Notes: generated by a model not told the origin, from the letters alone. A DNA stretch of 64,000 nucleotides from CALRQJ02 sp943370285 (GCA_943370285.1 CALRQJ020000006.1:124001-188000); one strand, 5' to 3'. Positions 53,728 through 63,255 are shown, numbered from the stretch's first letter. A program made the numbers and translations.

Positions 53728-56007
53728 TTACGAATAACAACGAATGGCAAATACTGCAGCGGGTACAGTAGCCGATGGGTGCTCTACTTCAAGCACTAAT
53801 TGTTGTGTAACAATCGGCTTTGGTAAAACAATATGGTTGATGGTTTGATAATTACCGGTCACTTGATGGATGATGTTTCCTTTATCATCTTTCAATGTAT
53901 AATTTCTCACACAAAAAGGCATCACATGTTCGGGATGCGACATGAGTACCGATTCCATCGGATGGTCATAGTCTGTATCAAAGAACAAATCAATCACTGC
54001 AATTTGTTGTGGTTGTTCCCAAGTCAAAGTGATAGATGGATTGGAATCCTTCCAATCTGCTACCCAAGCATTGGGTGCCGATGTTGGTCGGTCGATACCG
54101 TTTCTAATATTGCTGGCAGCAAAATCAGTAATGCTTTCTTTTAATTGTAAAGCAATGTTTTGTCCTTCGGGTCTACGTTGCGGACACCAAAATTCAAATG
54201 CTTCCATGCCAATATTGTCGGGTGGATTCTGTTTACCAAAGTTGGATACTGCTTTGTTGATGTGATTGAACACACTTAAAATACCTGTTACCCTTTGTTC
54301 GCTGTAATACAGTGATACCAACTCATTTTTTAAAATGCTGATGAAGACATAGCCATCGTTTTTGAGTTCGCTGTTGAACTGAATCGGAATTACATTTCTG
54401 CCTACGTGCAATGACACCGTCTTCTTTTCTAAGGTGATATCAGGTGTATGGTTATTTGGTTTGGAACTAATGCGTAATTCAATGTCAAGCGTTGTATCAG
54501 CTGAAGCATATGCATCTATCACTGCGGCCGGTATTTTTCCTTTTTTGATTGGCAGCATTTGTGCAACGGAAGAAATGATAGGCTTCTTGATATCAGAAAT
54601 CCGTAGCGCATCTAAAGCCAATTCACTCGATGCATGAATGTTAGCTGTTTGTGTAAGGTCATTGCCATTGTTGAATACAACGCCGGGAATGTAATGCCCC
54701 ATTTGTAGCAATGATTGTTGCAGTTTTTGCATGTAATGATTGGCCACCAACTGATTGGGCAATAGATTTTTTTGATGACAAAGTGCTGCTGCCATTCCAA
54801 CTGCCTGTGCGGCATAGGCTGCTGTAGCCATTACTCTGGTAGATGCAAAAGCCACATGTGTTACACTGATAATTCTTCCGGCTAAAAAAAGGTTAGCAAT
54901 ATTTTTACTATACAAACTCCGATAAGGAATTTGGTAAATGCCTTTGCTATGCCACTGATTGCAGCCGGGCTTTTCGCTAAATACGCCATCAGCAGGATGC
55001 AGGTCGATGGACCAGCCGCCAAAAGCAACAGCATCTTCAAAAGTTTGCTGCGCAACAATATCTTGCTGCTTCATGATGTAATCGCCTTCAAAACGGCGGC
55101 TTTCTCTTTTCCCCGGTATGGTTCCAACCCATTCTAAAGTCATGGTTTCTGCTTCCGGAAAGTTGCCGGAGTTTTTGATATAATCCCACACACCGTACAC
55201 CACTTTCCACAATTCCCACTTTATTTTTTCTGTGTCGTGTACCGTGTCTAGTCTTCCGCCATATTCAATCCACCATAGTTTGCAACCGTGTTCTTTGGTA
55301 TTAAAATTTCGGTACCGAGGAATTTGTTTGATATCCGTTAATGCAAAAGAGGGGGCTACAAACTTCACCGGTTTTTGAGTGTCTTTGCTGTAGAAATAGA
55401 GGGAGTGGCCAAGCAATTCTCCATAGCTTGCTTCTGGGGCAAACAACTCACCAAACTCTTCTTTCGATTCGGCACCCATTCTAAAACTTGCACCGGATAA
55501 AAAGCCTACAATGCCATCGCCGGAAGCATCGCAAAACAAAGGTGATTGAATGAAATACTCGGTGGAGTTTTGGCTGCAAAAACCAATCACCGCAGCTATT
55601 TTATCTGCACCATCTTTCTCAACGGCATACACTGCTGTATTGAGCAATAATTCAATGTTGGGTGCTTGCTTTATTTTATCCAGCAGTATACTGTCAAAAA
55701 TCAATGCATTGCCTTCGGGGTTGCGGTACATGTTTTCAACGAGAATTTCATCTACCACACCACCTTCTCTTGCCCATCGGTTATTATTGCCCATATGAGA
55801 AGTGGCACCTAAAATCCACAACCGTACTTCGCTTGATGCGTTGCCGCCCAACACAGGTCTATCTTGAACCAACACTACTTTTAGTCCTGTTCTTGCTGCA
55901 GTAATGGCGGCACAAACACCGGAAAGACCACCGCCAACAATGGTTAAATCAGTTGAAAGTTCTATTCTATGTAGATTGCGTTTATCTACGCTTTCTGCTC
56001 TTATCAT
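53728..56007 (-). CDS. FAD-dependent oxidoreductase (FAD_oxidored family)
   Basis: This 759-residue protein has the dinucleotide-binding motif STDLTIVGGGLSGVCAAITA at about 18-35 and GGNASSEVRLWILGA. CDASGDGIVGFLSGASFRMG and the C-terminal FAD block NLFLAGRIISVTHVAFASTR are typical of the FAD_oxidored family of sugar-locus proteins. Residues about 630-759 form a C-terminal beta-sandwich-like domain. There is no signal peptide. In Bacteroidota glycan islands such enzymes are thought to oxidise sugars or derived polyols; the substrate is unproven. It lies 52 bases after the fucosidase gene. Confidence 0.88.
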   Translation of the reverse strand: MIRAESVDKRNLHRIELSTDLTIVGGGLSGVCAAITAARTGLKVVLVQDRPVLGGNASSEVRLWILGATSHMGNNNRWAREGGVVDEILVENMYRNPEGNALIFDSILLDKIKQAPNIELLLNTAVYAVEKDGADKIAAVIGFCSQNSTEYFIQSPLFCDASGDGIVGFLSGASFRMGAESKEEFGELFAPEASYGELLGHSLYFYSKDTQKPVKFVAPSFALTDIKQIPRYRNFNTKEHGCKLWWIEYGGRLDTVHDTEKIKWELWKVVYGVWDYIKNSGNFPEAETMTLEWVGTIPGKRESRRFEGDYIMKQQDIVAQQTFEDAVAFGGWSIDLHPADGVFSEKPGCNQWHSKGIYQIPYRSLYSKNIANLFLAGRIISVTHVAFASTRVMATAAYAAQAVGMAAALCHQKNLLPNQLVANHYMQKLQQSLLQMGHYIPGVVFNNGNDLTQTANIHASSELALDALRISDIKKPIISSVAQMLPIKKGKIPAAVIDAYASADTTLDIELRISSKPNNHTPDITLEKKTVSLHVGRNVIPIQFNSELKNDGYVFISILKNELVSLYYSEQRVTGILSVFNHINKAVSNFGKQNPPDNIGMEAFEFWCPQRRPEGQNIALQLKESITDFAASNIRNGIDRPTSAPNAWVADWKDSNPSITLTWEQPQQIAVIDLFFDTDYDHPMESVLMSHPEHVMPFCVRNYTLKDDKGNIIHQVTGNYQTINHIVLPKPIVTQQLVLEVEHPSATVPAAVFAIRCYS

Positions 56008-56059
56008 GGTTGTTATGTATTAATCTCATTATTGTCAAATAGGCACCCATTCAGTTTTT

Positions 56060-58027
56060 TCACTTCTGCTTATACACCGGTTCTGTTAGTGTAATTTCTA
56101 ATATGGTTGTTGCCGGATTTAGACTGTAATCAACACCACTAATGGTGATGGTTTTGTTTTTATTGTTCGTCCATTTAAGCTCTTTTCCATCATAGAGATT
56201 CACCACTTTACTCACTTTTTTATTTCCTAATGATTGGGTGGTGAAAGTTCCTGATTTAAAGGCACGGTATCCTTGATAGACATGACAATAAATTTTATTG
56301 TCATGAAATGTAAAACCAAACTCACCAAAAAGTGGTTGCCATGGGCCGCCTCTTGTACCATAAATGCCTTTCCCAACTTTCGATAACCAATTGCCGGTTT
56401 TAAAAAGTACTTCTTGCTGATTTTGTGGAATAACACCTTCTCTATCCGGTGCAACATTCAACAACAAATTGATATTTCTTACTACACAATTTGATAAAAA
56501 CACGACTACATCTTCAAAGCTATACACGTCTCTGCCCGGTCTATAACCCCAGCCTCCTTTTTGAAGGCTCACACATTTTTCTCCATATTGTTCAAAACGA
56601 ATATCTCCAGAAGTTGAACTACCACCTTCTTCAGCATGTACATCACCCACCCATGCAAAACGTTCGTTCACCACTAAATCAGGTTGAAATTTTCGAACCA
56701 AGCCCATAATGCCCAATGGCTTATTGGTGCCTGCTTCTTTGGTAATATATTTTTCGTTAACAGGCCATTCATTATTAGGATTTTGATATTGGCCGGGATC
56801 CCAAAACTTTTTTTCTAATGCAGGGTTAACCGTTTGACCCAACCAACCACCATCCCAAAACATATAATCTATTTTTCCATAGTCTTTTAAAATAGTGGTT
56901 ACTTGTTCATACACTTCTTCTTTCATATCTCTGGCATCAGCTTTATGCCAAGCTGCTGTTTTATAGCCCCAAACATTGGGCTTACAATCTTTTCCTGTTA
57001 CGTCATAATAACCCGGATAACGCCAACTCATGGGTGAATAATACATCCCAACATGCAATCCTGCTGCTCTTACCGCATCGGTATATTCTTTGATTAAATC
57101 TCGTCCCAAATCTTTTTTGCTTGTCCAACTAAAAGGATGTTTGCTATCAAATAAAGCATACCCATCATGATGACGAGTAGTAAGTGCCATATATTTCATG
57201 CCGGCTTTTTTGGCTAAAGCTGTCCATGCATTGGCATCGAATTTTGCAGCAGTAAATCCAGTCTGAGGGTCTCTAGCTCTTCGTTGATAATATTCATGAC
57301 CCCAAGCTTCTTGATGTCTTACCCATTCAGCACCTTCCGGCATAGCGGCATATACACCCCAATGAATAAACATGCCAAATTTATCGTTGAGGAACCAATT
57401 CATTTTTTCATTAGGAAGTTGCTTAACACCATCTTCTTCTTTGAGTATTCTTTCAGGAATGTTTACAAACTCTTGAATGCTGGGTTCTGGTGCTTCGCCT
57501 AAATAAGTTAATTCAACTTGATCGGCATAAGCACTTCCTTTTCCTGAAGGATGTATGAATGAAATCAGTAATTTATCTGTACTAAATGCGGTTTGAAATT
57601 CGATTGTTAATTGCGTATAAGTGGTAAGTGCACTTGATATAGATTTTGCAGTGCCACCAAAATCACTCACCATAAATTGAATTTCTTCGGCACCGGATTC
57701 GGTTTTTACATAAGCAGAAATTCGATAGAGGCTATTGGATTTTACTTTTGTTTCTTGAATACAGAATCCTCTTTCTGGGCCAATCTTAACGGCATATTTT
57801 CCTGAGTATGATTCGTTGGTGATGGTTGAACTCTTGGTTCTCCAATATTTCCAGCCCTCTAAATTGCCCGTTTCAAAATTTGCATTTATAATGAGATGGG
57901 TATTGTCTTGAGTAATTCCTTGATTGGTTTGTGATTGTACAATTGATGGAAAGATAAAAAGTAGAAGAAAAGCAAACATAGTGCTATAACGCAGGGATGT
58001 TGAAGCGTTTTGAAGTGATATAGGCAT
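56060..58027 (-). CDS. GH29 family alpha-L-fucosidase, secreted, with N-terminal CBM-like domain
   Basis: This protein of about 655 residues has a signal peptide (MFAFLLLFIFPSIVQSQ after a short charged extension), a CBM4/9-like beta-sandwich (LIINANFETGNLEGWKYW to about residue 175), and the GH29 barrel. The barrel has KFGMFIHWGVYAAMPEGAEW, MALTTRHHDGYALFDSKH and the nucleophile in DYMFWDGGWLG (about 387). It releases terminal alpha-L-fucose. The frame is open up to 58174, but those residues are not family-like. ATG 58027 is preferred; 57979 is possible. It is the first gene of the minus-strand transcript behind the LacI operators. Confidence 0.88.
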   Translation of the reverse strand: MPISLQNASTSLRYSTMFAFLLLFIFPSIVQSQTNQGITQDNTHLIINANFETGNLEGWKYWRTKSSTITNESYSGKYAVKIGPERGFCIQETKVKSNSLYRISAYVKTESGAEEIQFMVSDFGGTAKSISSALTTYTQLTIEFQTAFSTDKLLISFIHPSGKGSAYADQVELTYLGEAPEPSIQEFVNIPERILKEEDGVKQLPNEKMNWFLNDKFGMFIHWGVYAAMPEGAEWVRHQEAWGHEYYQRRARDPQTGFTAAKFDANAWTALAKKAGMKYMALTTRHHDGYALFDSKHPFSWTSKKDLGRDLIKEYTDAVRAAGLHVGMYYSPMSWRYPGYYDVTGKDCKPNVWGYKTAAWHKADARDMKEEVYEQVTTILKDYGKIDYMFWDGGWLGQTVNPALEKKFWDPGQYQNPNNEWPVNEKYITKEAGTNKPLGIMGLVRKFQPDLVVNERFAWVGDVHAEEGGSSTSGDIRFEQYGEKCVSLQKGGWGYRPGRDVYSFEDVVVFLSNCVVRNINLLLNVAPDREGVIPQNQQEVLFKTGNWLSKVGKGIYGTRGGPWQPLFGEFGFTFHDNKIYCHVYQGYRAFKSGTFTTQSLGNKKVSKVVNLYDGKELKWTNNKNKTITISGVDYSLNPATTILEITLTEPVYKQK

Positions 58028-58192
58028 TTTGGAAATGCATGTAACAGCCGTTGTTGGCTTTACAATATCACTGTAAAATGCAGTCCATTTTATTTGATTC
58101 ATATGCAAGCTTCGGGTTACTTTAGGCAATCGACAATGCAATAGTAGTAGCCTTTCAATTCTATTTACTTTCAAAAAGGCTTATTTTTTAGT

Positions 58193-58204
58193 GGGACCGT
58201 TCCC
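58193..58204. promoter_or_regulatory. LacI-type operator, copy 1
   Basis: GGGACCGTTCCC has GGGA/TCCC arms with a CCGT centre, the CG-centred dyad typical of LacI-family sites. An identical copy lies 8 bases away, in the region shared by the fucosidase operon and the divergent lacI-family gene. Confidence 0.75.
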
Positions 58205-58211
58205 AAATAAA

Positions 58212-58223
58212 GGGACCGTTCCC
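58212..58223. promoter_or_regulatory. LacI-type operator, copy 2
   Basis: This is an identical GGGACCGTTCCC, 19 bases centre to centre from copy 1, roughly two helical turns. The flanks AGTGGGA (left copy) and TCCCACT (right copy) mirror each other, so the two sites together form a larger dyad. Confidence 0.75.
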
Positions 58224-58267
58224 ACTAAAATGCACCACATTAAACGCTTGTATTACTATAAATTTGT

Positions 58268-58279
58268 GGGAACGATGGC
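58268..58279. promoter_or_regulatory. possible third, degenerate LacI operator
   Basis: GGGAACGATGGC shares 8 of 12 positions with GGGACCGTTCCC and keeps the GGGA arm and the CG centre. It lies 45 bases from copy 2 towards the regulator gene and could support looping or autoregulation. Confidence 0.4.
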
Positions 58280-58429
58280 AAAAGCACTCATTGTTTCAAA
58301 CAAAAAGACAGCTAAAATGGGGCGGTGAAATTCAATTCCCGTAAGGAAATAAAGCTCCAAAAGCCATTTAGATGGTAATAAGGCAATTAAAATGGGTCTG
58401 CTTTAGTAAGACGAATTAAAAAGGTACCA

Positions 58430-59449
58430 ATGAAATCACATCAAATAACGATTAAGGATATTGCCAAACATCTCAATGTTTCTAAATCTACCGTGTCTCG
58501 AGTATTGACAGACCATCCAAAGGTTAAGGCCGAAACGAGAAAACTCATCCTTGATTATGCAGCGAAAGTTGATTATCAAAAAAACCATTTTGCCACTAGC
58601 CTTGTAGCGCAAAAGAGTAACTTAATTGGGATTATCGTGCCTGAATTTATGAGTTCTTATTTTCCTAAAGTGATAGTAGGAGCACAGGATGCCATTTGTA
58701 AAGCAGGCTATAATGTGATCGTTGCACAATCGAATGAAAGTTATGAAACAGAGGTTTCAAATGCAAAAGTGATGATGGCCAATCAAGTAGATGGCTTGCT
58801 TGTTTCTGTAACGAAAGAAACTAGAAACTTCGACCACTTGAAGGCATTTCAACGCAAGGGTATTCCCATCGTTTTCTTTAATAGAATTTGTGAAGATATG
58901 GATGTACCTAAAGTAGTTGTTGATGATTATGAAGGTGCATTTAGGGCTGTAGAACACCTCATTCAAATTGGTAAAAAAAGAATTGCCCATTTGGCGGGGC
59001 CTGACAATTTATCTATCAGCCGAAGAAGATTGAACGGCTATTATGCGGCGCTGAGAAAATACAATATTCCCATTGATGAGTCATTGATTATTTCTTATGA
59101 TTTAACGATGGAGAAAGTAAATATTTACATGAATCATTTGTTGAATTTACCGAATCCGCCGGATGCTTTGTTTGCTATCAACGACCCTACAGCATTTGAA
59201 GCTATTCAAATCATTAAAAAAAGGGGCTTGCGAATTCCTGAAGATGTTGCAGTGATAGGATTTAGTAACGATCAACTCTCCGCATTAATTGAACCTTCGC
59301 TAACAACAGTATCGCAACCGGTTACAACTATTGGCGAAACTGCCGCAGCTATGTTATTGCATTTGATTAACTCTGATATGAGTGAGTGGAAGCCCATTAC
59401 TAAAACACTAACTACAGAGTTAATCATCCGAAAATCAACAGCGGGATAA
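58430..59449 (+). CDS. LacI family transcriptional regulator
   Basis: This 339-residue protein has an N-terminal helix-turn-helix and hinge (ITIKDIAKHLNVSKSTVSRV, LILDYAAKVDYQKN). The periplasmic-binding-protein-like effector domain (about 60-335) contains NLIGIIVPEFMSSYFPKVIV, RGIPIVFFNRI, LAGPDNLSISRRRLNGYYAA, and RIPEDVAVIGFSNDQLSALIEPSLTTV split over the usual effector-contact strand. It is divergent from the fucosidase operon, and the two identical operators lie between them, so it most likely represses the island until its sugar appears. The effector is unknown. Confidence 0.93.
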   Translation: MKSHQITIKDIAKHLNVSKSTVSRVLTDHPKVKAETRKLILDYAAKVDYQKNHFATSLVAQKSNLIGIIVPEFMSSYFPKVIVGAQDAICKAGYNVIVAQSNESYETEVSNAKVMMANQVDGLLVSVTKETRNFDHLKAFQRKGIPIVFFNRICEDMDVPKVVVDDYEGAFRAVEHLIQIGKKRIAHLAGPDNLSISRRRLNGYYAALRKYNIPIDESLIISYDLTMEKVNIYMNHLLNLPNPPDALFAINDPTAFEAIQIIKKRGLRIPEDVAVIGFSNDQLSALIEPSLTTVSQPVTTIGETAAAMLLHLINSDMSEWKPITKTLTTELIIRKSTAG

Positions 59450-59633
59450 AAGCCCAACTTTACTTAGTATATGCTACCCCAATAATGGGTGTATCATAAG
59501 TCGTATTTGGTTGGATATCTTTTCAGATAAAAAAATTGTATTCCATCTCTTTTAACAAACCTACTTTTATGTAGTTCAACATTGCATTGTACCCATGTTT
59601 TTGAAACTGCATACTCCTTAAAGCATTTTTACC

Positions 59634-60950
59634 ATGAAAAAATTAAGCACTACGGTTAAGTTGATTTGTTTGCTAACAGTAGCCACATTTGCTACACTTT
59701 TTGCACTTGCACAACCGCCAGAAAAATTTATCAATATTAGTGTGGTCCCAGATCATAGTGATTGGTTATATACCCTTGGCGAAAAAGCCAATTTTACAGT
59801 GAGCATAACACAGTCGGGAGTACCGATTGCCGTAACCAATGTTCGCTATGCTGTGATGCCTGAAAAAATGCCAAAAGAAAAATCCGGTATGCTCAAACTC
59901 CAAAATGGTGTAGCCACTCTCGAAGCAGGATCGATGAAAACCCCGGGTTTTTTACGAGTAGAAGTGGAAGCCGATTACAACAGTAAAATCTATAAGGGCA
60001 TTGGTACTGCTGCTTTTGAGCCGGAAAAAATTCAGCCCACTGTAAAAACACCTGCCGATTTTATGGCATTCTGGGAAAAAGAGAAAGCAGAGCTGGCAAA
60101 AATTCCATTGCAGCCAAAGCTGACTTTAGTGCCTGAAAAATGCACCGATTTGGTGAATGTATATCATGTTAGTTTTCGCAATTTTGGTTATTCCCGCATG
60201 TTTGGCATGTTATGCATACCTAAAAAAGAAGGCAAGTACCCTGCGTTACTACATGTGCCCGGTGCCGGCATTAGACCTTATACCGGTGATATTGCCAATG
60301 CTGAAAAAGGGGTGATTACATTGCAAATTGGAATTCATGGTATTCCGGTAAATCTCGACCCCGATGTGTACGTGGCATTAGCTGAAGGAGCTTTGAAAAA
60401 TTATCCCGGGTTTAATCTTGATAGTAAAGAAACTAGTTATTACCGCAGGGTATATTTAGGTTGTGTTAGAGCCGTAGATTTTTTGAGTCAGTTGCCACAG
60501 ACCGATACTGCACGGATAGGAATTAACGGAGGCAGTCAAGGTGGAGCTTTATCCATCATCACCGCAACATTAGATAGCCGTATCAAATACCTTACTGCTT
60601 ATTACCCGGCAATGAGTGATATGACCGGCTATCTCGAAGGCAGAGCCGGAGGCTGGCCGCATTTGTTTGCAGGACAAAGTCTTGCTTTAATGAACAAGCC
60701 CGAAAAAATTGCCACCGTGGGGTATTATGATGTGGTGAGTTTTGCAAAAAACCTTAAAACGCCTGGCTATTACTCATTAGGATTTAATGATGAAACCTGT
60801 CCGCCTACTTCTATGTATGCAGCTTACAATCAAATTAAAGCACCAAAAAATTTATTTATTGTACAAGCAACCGGCCACTGGACTTATCCTGAGCAAACCG
60901 AAAAATTAATGGGTTGGATGTTGCAACAATTGGGTGTGGGTAGGTATTGA
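59634..60950 (+). CDS. acetyl xylan esterase (AXE1/CE7-like) family hydrolase, secreted
   Basis: This 438-residue protein has a signal peptide (LICLLTVATFATLFALAQ) and a beta-sandwich N-terminus (about 30-130). An alpha/beta hydrolase follows, with the nucleophile in INGGSQGGALS (about 300), the acid in GFNDETCPPTS (about 385) and the His in TGHWTYPEQT (about 414). This matches the AXE1/CE7 layout, which deacetylates xylan or oligosaccharides. It is 184 bases downstream of the LacI gene on the same strand and is functionally consistent with the island. The N-terminal domain is longer than in classical CE7 enzymes. Confidence 0.88.
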   Translation: MKKLSTTVKLICLLTVATFATLFALAQPPEKFINISVVPDHSDWLYTLGEKANFTVSITQSGVPIAVTNVRYAVMPEKMPKEKSGMLKLQNGVATLEAGSMKTPGFLRVEVEADYNSKIYKGIGTAAFEPEKIQPTVKTPADFMAFWEKEKAELAKIPLQPKLTLVPEKCTDLVNVYHVSFRNFGYSRMFGMLCIPKKEGKYPALLHVPGAGIRPYTGDIANAEKGVITLQIGIHGIPVNLDPDVYVALAEGALKNYPGFNLDSKETSYYRRVYLGCVRAVDFLSQLPQTDTARIGINGGSQGGALSIITATLDSRIKYLTAYYPAMSDMTGYLEGRAGGWPHLFAGQSLALMNKPEKIATVGYYDVVSFAKNLKTPGYYSLGFNDETCPPTSMYAAYNQIKAPKNLFIVQATGHWTYPEQTEKLMGWMLQQLGVGRY

Positions 60951-60966
60951 TGGATTATCAGATTTG

Positions 60967-61383
60967 TTAGCTTGGTTTAAAAGACCGACAAACGAAAAGA
61001 TCGGTTGTTTTGCCATTTTCATCAGCGCAAACTACATAACCAAATTTGTAATAAGGAGCAAACGATACGCCGGCAAATACTTCAAAACCAGCTAATGGTT
61101 TTCCTTTTTGACAACCGGCACAAGTAAAGTTGGCAAGTTCCACACGAAAGTCTTCGGGGTGATGGTGCATGATATAATCGAAATGCTGCTGCAAGTCTGA
61201 TAAAAATCTGTATTTATCTAAGTCTTGTAATTTCATATCCTCCGAAATGTAGGGCTCTACTATAGATGCATCTAAAGCAAAGGCCGCCTCTATAAATTTT
61301 TGGTACAGCAAGTCATTAGATATAGACTTTGCTATTGCCACATTTTGTTCATTAACAGCATTGAGGTTTTTTACAGTTTCCAT
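60967..61383 (-). CDS. conserved hypothetical protein with CxxC
   Basis: This 138-residue soluble protein has an NTF2-like first part (NDLLYQKFIEAAFALDASIV, EPYISEDM), then VELANFTCAGCQKGKPLAGF, and ends FGYVVCADENGKTTDLFVC. The pair of cysteines in CAGC may bind a metal. I recognise no named family. It converges on the AXE1-like gene with 16 bases between the stops. Confidence 0.6.
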   Translation of the reverse strand: METVKNLNAVNEQNVAIAKSISNDLLYQKFIEAAFALDASIVEPYISEDMKLQDLDKYRFLSDLQQHFDYIMHHHPEDFRVELANFTCAGCQKGKPLAGFEVFAGVSFAPYYKFGYVVCADENGKTTDLFVCRSFKPS

Positions 61384-61553
61384 ATGGCTTTACTTTAAAA
61401 GTGAGTAATGAAATTAAACTTACTTAATTAAGAATGGAACTGTTGTTAGTAAATAAAAGCTGGTATGAATAGCTTGAAATGTGATGTATTTCTAAGTGAT
61501 AGGTTTGGCGTGGATTGTATTGAAGTAGCGAAATATATTTTTTGAAAATTCAA

Positions 61554-61907
61554 TTACACCCTCAACCATTGCCCCACAACATCTTTTACTCGGTAATAAG
61601 TTTCTTCATCGGGACAAACAATGCACCAACCAAATAGCATTTCATATTTTTCAAAACAAATAACAAAGCTGAGGTGTTTGCCTCGCAGTACCCAATTGTC
61701 CCACCAAACACCTTTGCCGTCGTGGTCTTCGGGGAGTGGGTTATCTTCATCAGGAGGTTCAATATTGGTAAACGCTTCATAAGCTGTTGATAAATCGTCG
61801 GGGTTATAATCGGCTTCAATAAAAGCAGCAATATGTGGCATAGCGTGGTAAAAACTACCCATATGTTCTACGCCATCAACAATATTGCGTTTGGTTGGTG
61901 CTGCCAT
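61554..61907 (-). CDS. hypothetical acidic protein (117 residues)
   Basis: ATG 61907 starts MAAPTKRNIVDGVEHMGSF, and the frame continues through IEPPDEDNPLPEDHDGKGVW to the end VKDVVGQWLRV. The longer frame to 61985 would overlap the upstream gene, so 61907 is chosen, two bases after that gene's stop. It forms a tight group with the 61910 and 62620 genes. It has no signal peptide or membrane segment and no recognised family. Confidence 0.65.
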   Translation of the reverse strand: MAAPTKRNIVDGVEHMGSFYHAMPHIAAFIEADYNPDDLSTAYEAFTNIEPPDEDNPLPEDHDGKGVWWDNWVLRGKHLSFVICFEKYEMLFGWCIVCPDEETYYRVKDVVGQWLRV

Positions 61908-61909
61908 TG

Positions 61910-62608
61910 TTAAAGATTTACAGGTTGTAAAGTATTGCCCACTAATTGTGCTTTGTTGAAATAATACACACTGTAGCGGCCACAAAGGTCTTCGCCATCG
62001 GTTACAAATCCACTAGCATTGGCAGCATGAATAAAAGCTTGATGCTGTGCTGCAGGTATGTTGTAATGCAAGTTGCCATCATCACATAATCGTAAGGCTA
62101 AAGGCTTAGCAGCATCGGCAGAAAATAAATAAATAACAGGAGTATCATAATGCCGAGCAAACAAAAACAAAGGTAATACAGCCGGTAAGTTGTTTACGTT
62201 AAAGCGATAACCAATATTAGCGCTTTTCACTCCGCCCATTCTTTTAAACCTATTTTTTTTGCTATAATTTTCAAATGGAAACTCAGCAATAAAATCCATT
62301 TTAATGGATTGCATTAGAAATAAATCTGTAATATCTAAATTGATTAATAGTTCTGCTAACTGTTTCGGAAAATGAATCACATAATCTGCTTTGCTACCGG
62401 CAGGATAAGCCATTTCGCCATATTTGTTTGTTGAAGTATCTATCGGTTGAAATGGTAACAAATGATCGTAATATTTTTTGAGCCTAGCCGCTTCTTTGAG
62501 GTTGTCAAAATTAAAATCTGCCCCATAGGCTTGTTGCATTCCGGCAATATAATTGTCGATAAATGGATGGCTTTTAAAAATAGCTGTTCTAACAATTGGT
62601 GTAAGCAT
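61910..62608 (-). CDS. hypothetical protein (232 residues)
   Basis: This protein contains FKSHPFIDNYIAGMQQAYGA, VNNLPAVLPLFLFARHYDTP and VTDGEDLCGRYSVYYFNKAQ. It has no transmembrane helices or signal. The start may be ATG 62608 or TTG 62623; the latter overlaps the stop of the MOSC gene by four bases and would be translationally coupled. I do not recognise a family. It lies in a three-gene minus-strand group, so it may serve the same process as its neighbours. Confidence 0.6.
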   Translation of the reverse strand: MLTPIVRTAIFKSHPFIDNYIAGMQQAYGADFNFDNLKEAARLKKYYDHLLPFQPIDTSTNKYGEMAYPAGSKADYVIHFPKQLAELLINLDITDLFLMQSIKMDFIAEFPFENYSKKNRFKRMGGVKSANIGYRFNVNNLPAVLPLFLFARHYDTPVIYLFSADAAKPLALRLCDDGNLHYNIPAAQHQAFIHAANASGFVTDGEDLCGRYSVYYFNKAQLVGNTLQPVNL

Positions 62609-62619
62609 CTGGTAGTATT

Positions 62620-63255
62620 TCAATCTTCAAATGAAGTGTAACTTTTTCTCAAACTATCAGGCAAAAAAGGAATAGCAAGAATATCGGCTAATTGCTGTTC
62701 ATCGGCTCCTTTGTTCACATAACAATCTACCATATCTTGTATGGTAATGTTGTAAGGCGATTGTTCAACTAACTTAATATCAGCACCAGCATAGATTGTT
62801 CCTTCTTGTATCACCTTAAAATAAATACCATTGCGTTTGGCCGCCATAAACTGTTGCAACATATCGGGCAAATCAAAACGAATATTCAGTTTAAAGCAAG
62901 GAAATCTAGGTTGAATAGCTTGTAATACAGTAGTACCAATTTGATAGCAGTCGCCAACGCAAACCATACCATCGGTTAACCCATCGGTTGTGAGGTTTTC
63001 ACCAAATAAACCATAGGGCCAATCGTTTCTTTTCAATACTGTTTTCCAATATGCATAATGGCTGATGTCATAAGCATATACCGCTTTGTTGATGCCGCCG
63101 TGGTGTTTCAAATCTGCCTGAACATCGGTTTCAATTCCGGTTAAACTAACCTTGTAGGTGTCTGGAGTTGATTGTTTATAAATTCCTGTCGGTAAGGTTT
63201 TGCCTTGCCAATCCACCATTTTTGCCCGACCGATATTGAGCGATACTACCTTCAT
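62620..63255 (-). CDS. MOSC domain protein (YiiM-like)
   Basis: This 211-residue protein has the MOSC domain: VVSLNIGRAKMVDWQGKTLP, VQADLKHHGGINKAVYAYD, WPYGLFGENLTTDGL, VCVGDCYQIGTTVLQAIQPR, and the conserved cysteine in FPCFKLNIRFD. The C-terminal 3-alpha extension matches the YiiM group, which reduces N-hydroxylated purines with molybdenum cofactor. ATG 63255 is used; the frame is open to 63357 but that would overlap the divergent gene at 63300. Confidence 0.9.
   Translation of the reverse strand: MKVVSLNIGRAKMVDWQGKTLPTGIYKQSTPDTYKVSLTGIETDVQADLKHHGGINKAVYAYDISHYAYWKTVLKRNDWPYGLFGENLTTDGLTDGMVCVGDCYQIGTTVLQAIQPRFPCFKLNIRFDLPDMLQQFMAAKRNGIYFKVIQEGTIYAGADIKLVEQSPYNITIQDMVDCYVNKGADEQQLADILAIPFLPDSLRKSYTSFED

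Noticed and set aside
58028..58174. N-terminal extension of the fucosidase reading frame
   Set aside because: The extra residues precede the signal peptide, are unlike the family, and would place coding sequence next to the LacI operators.
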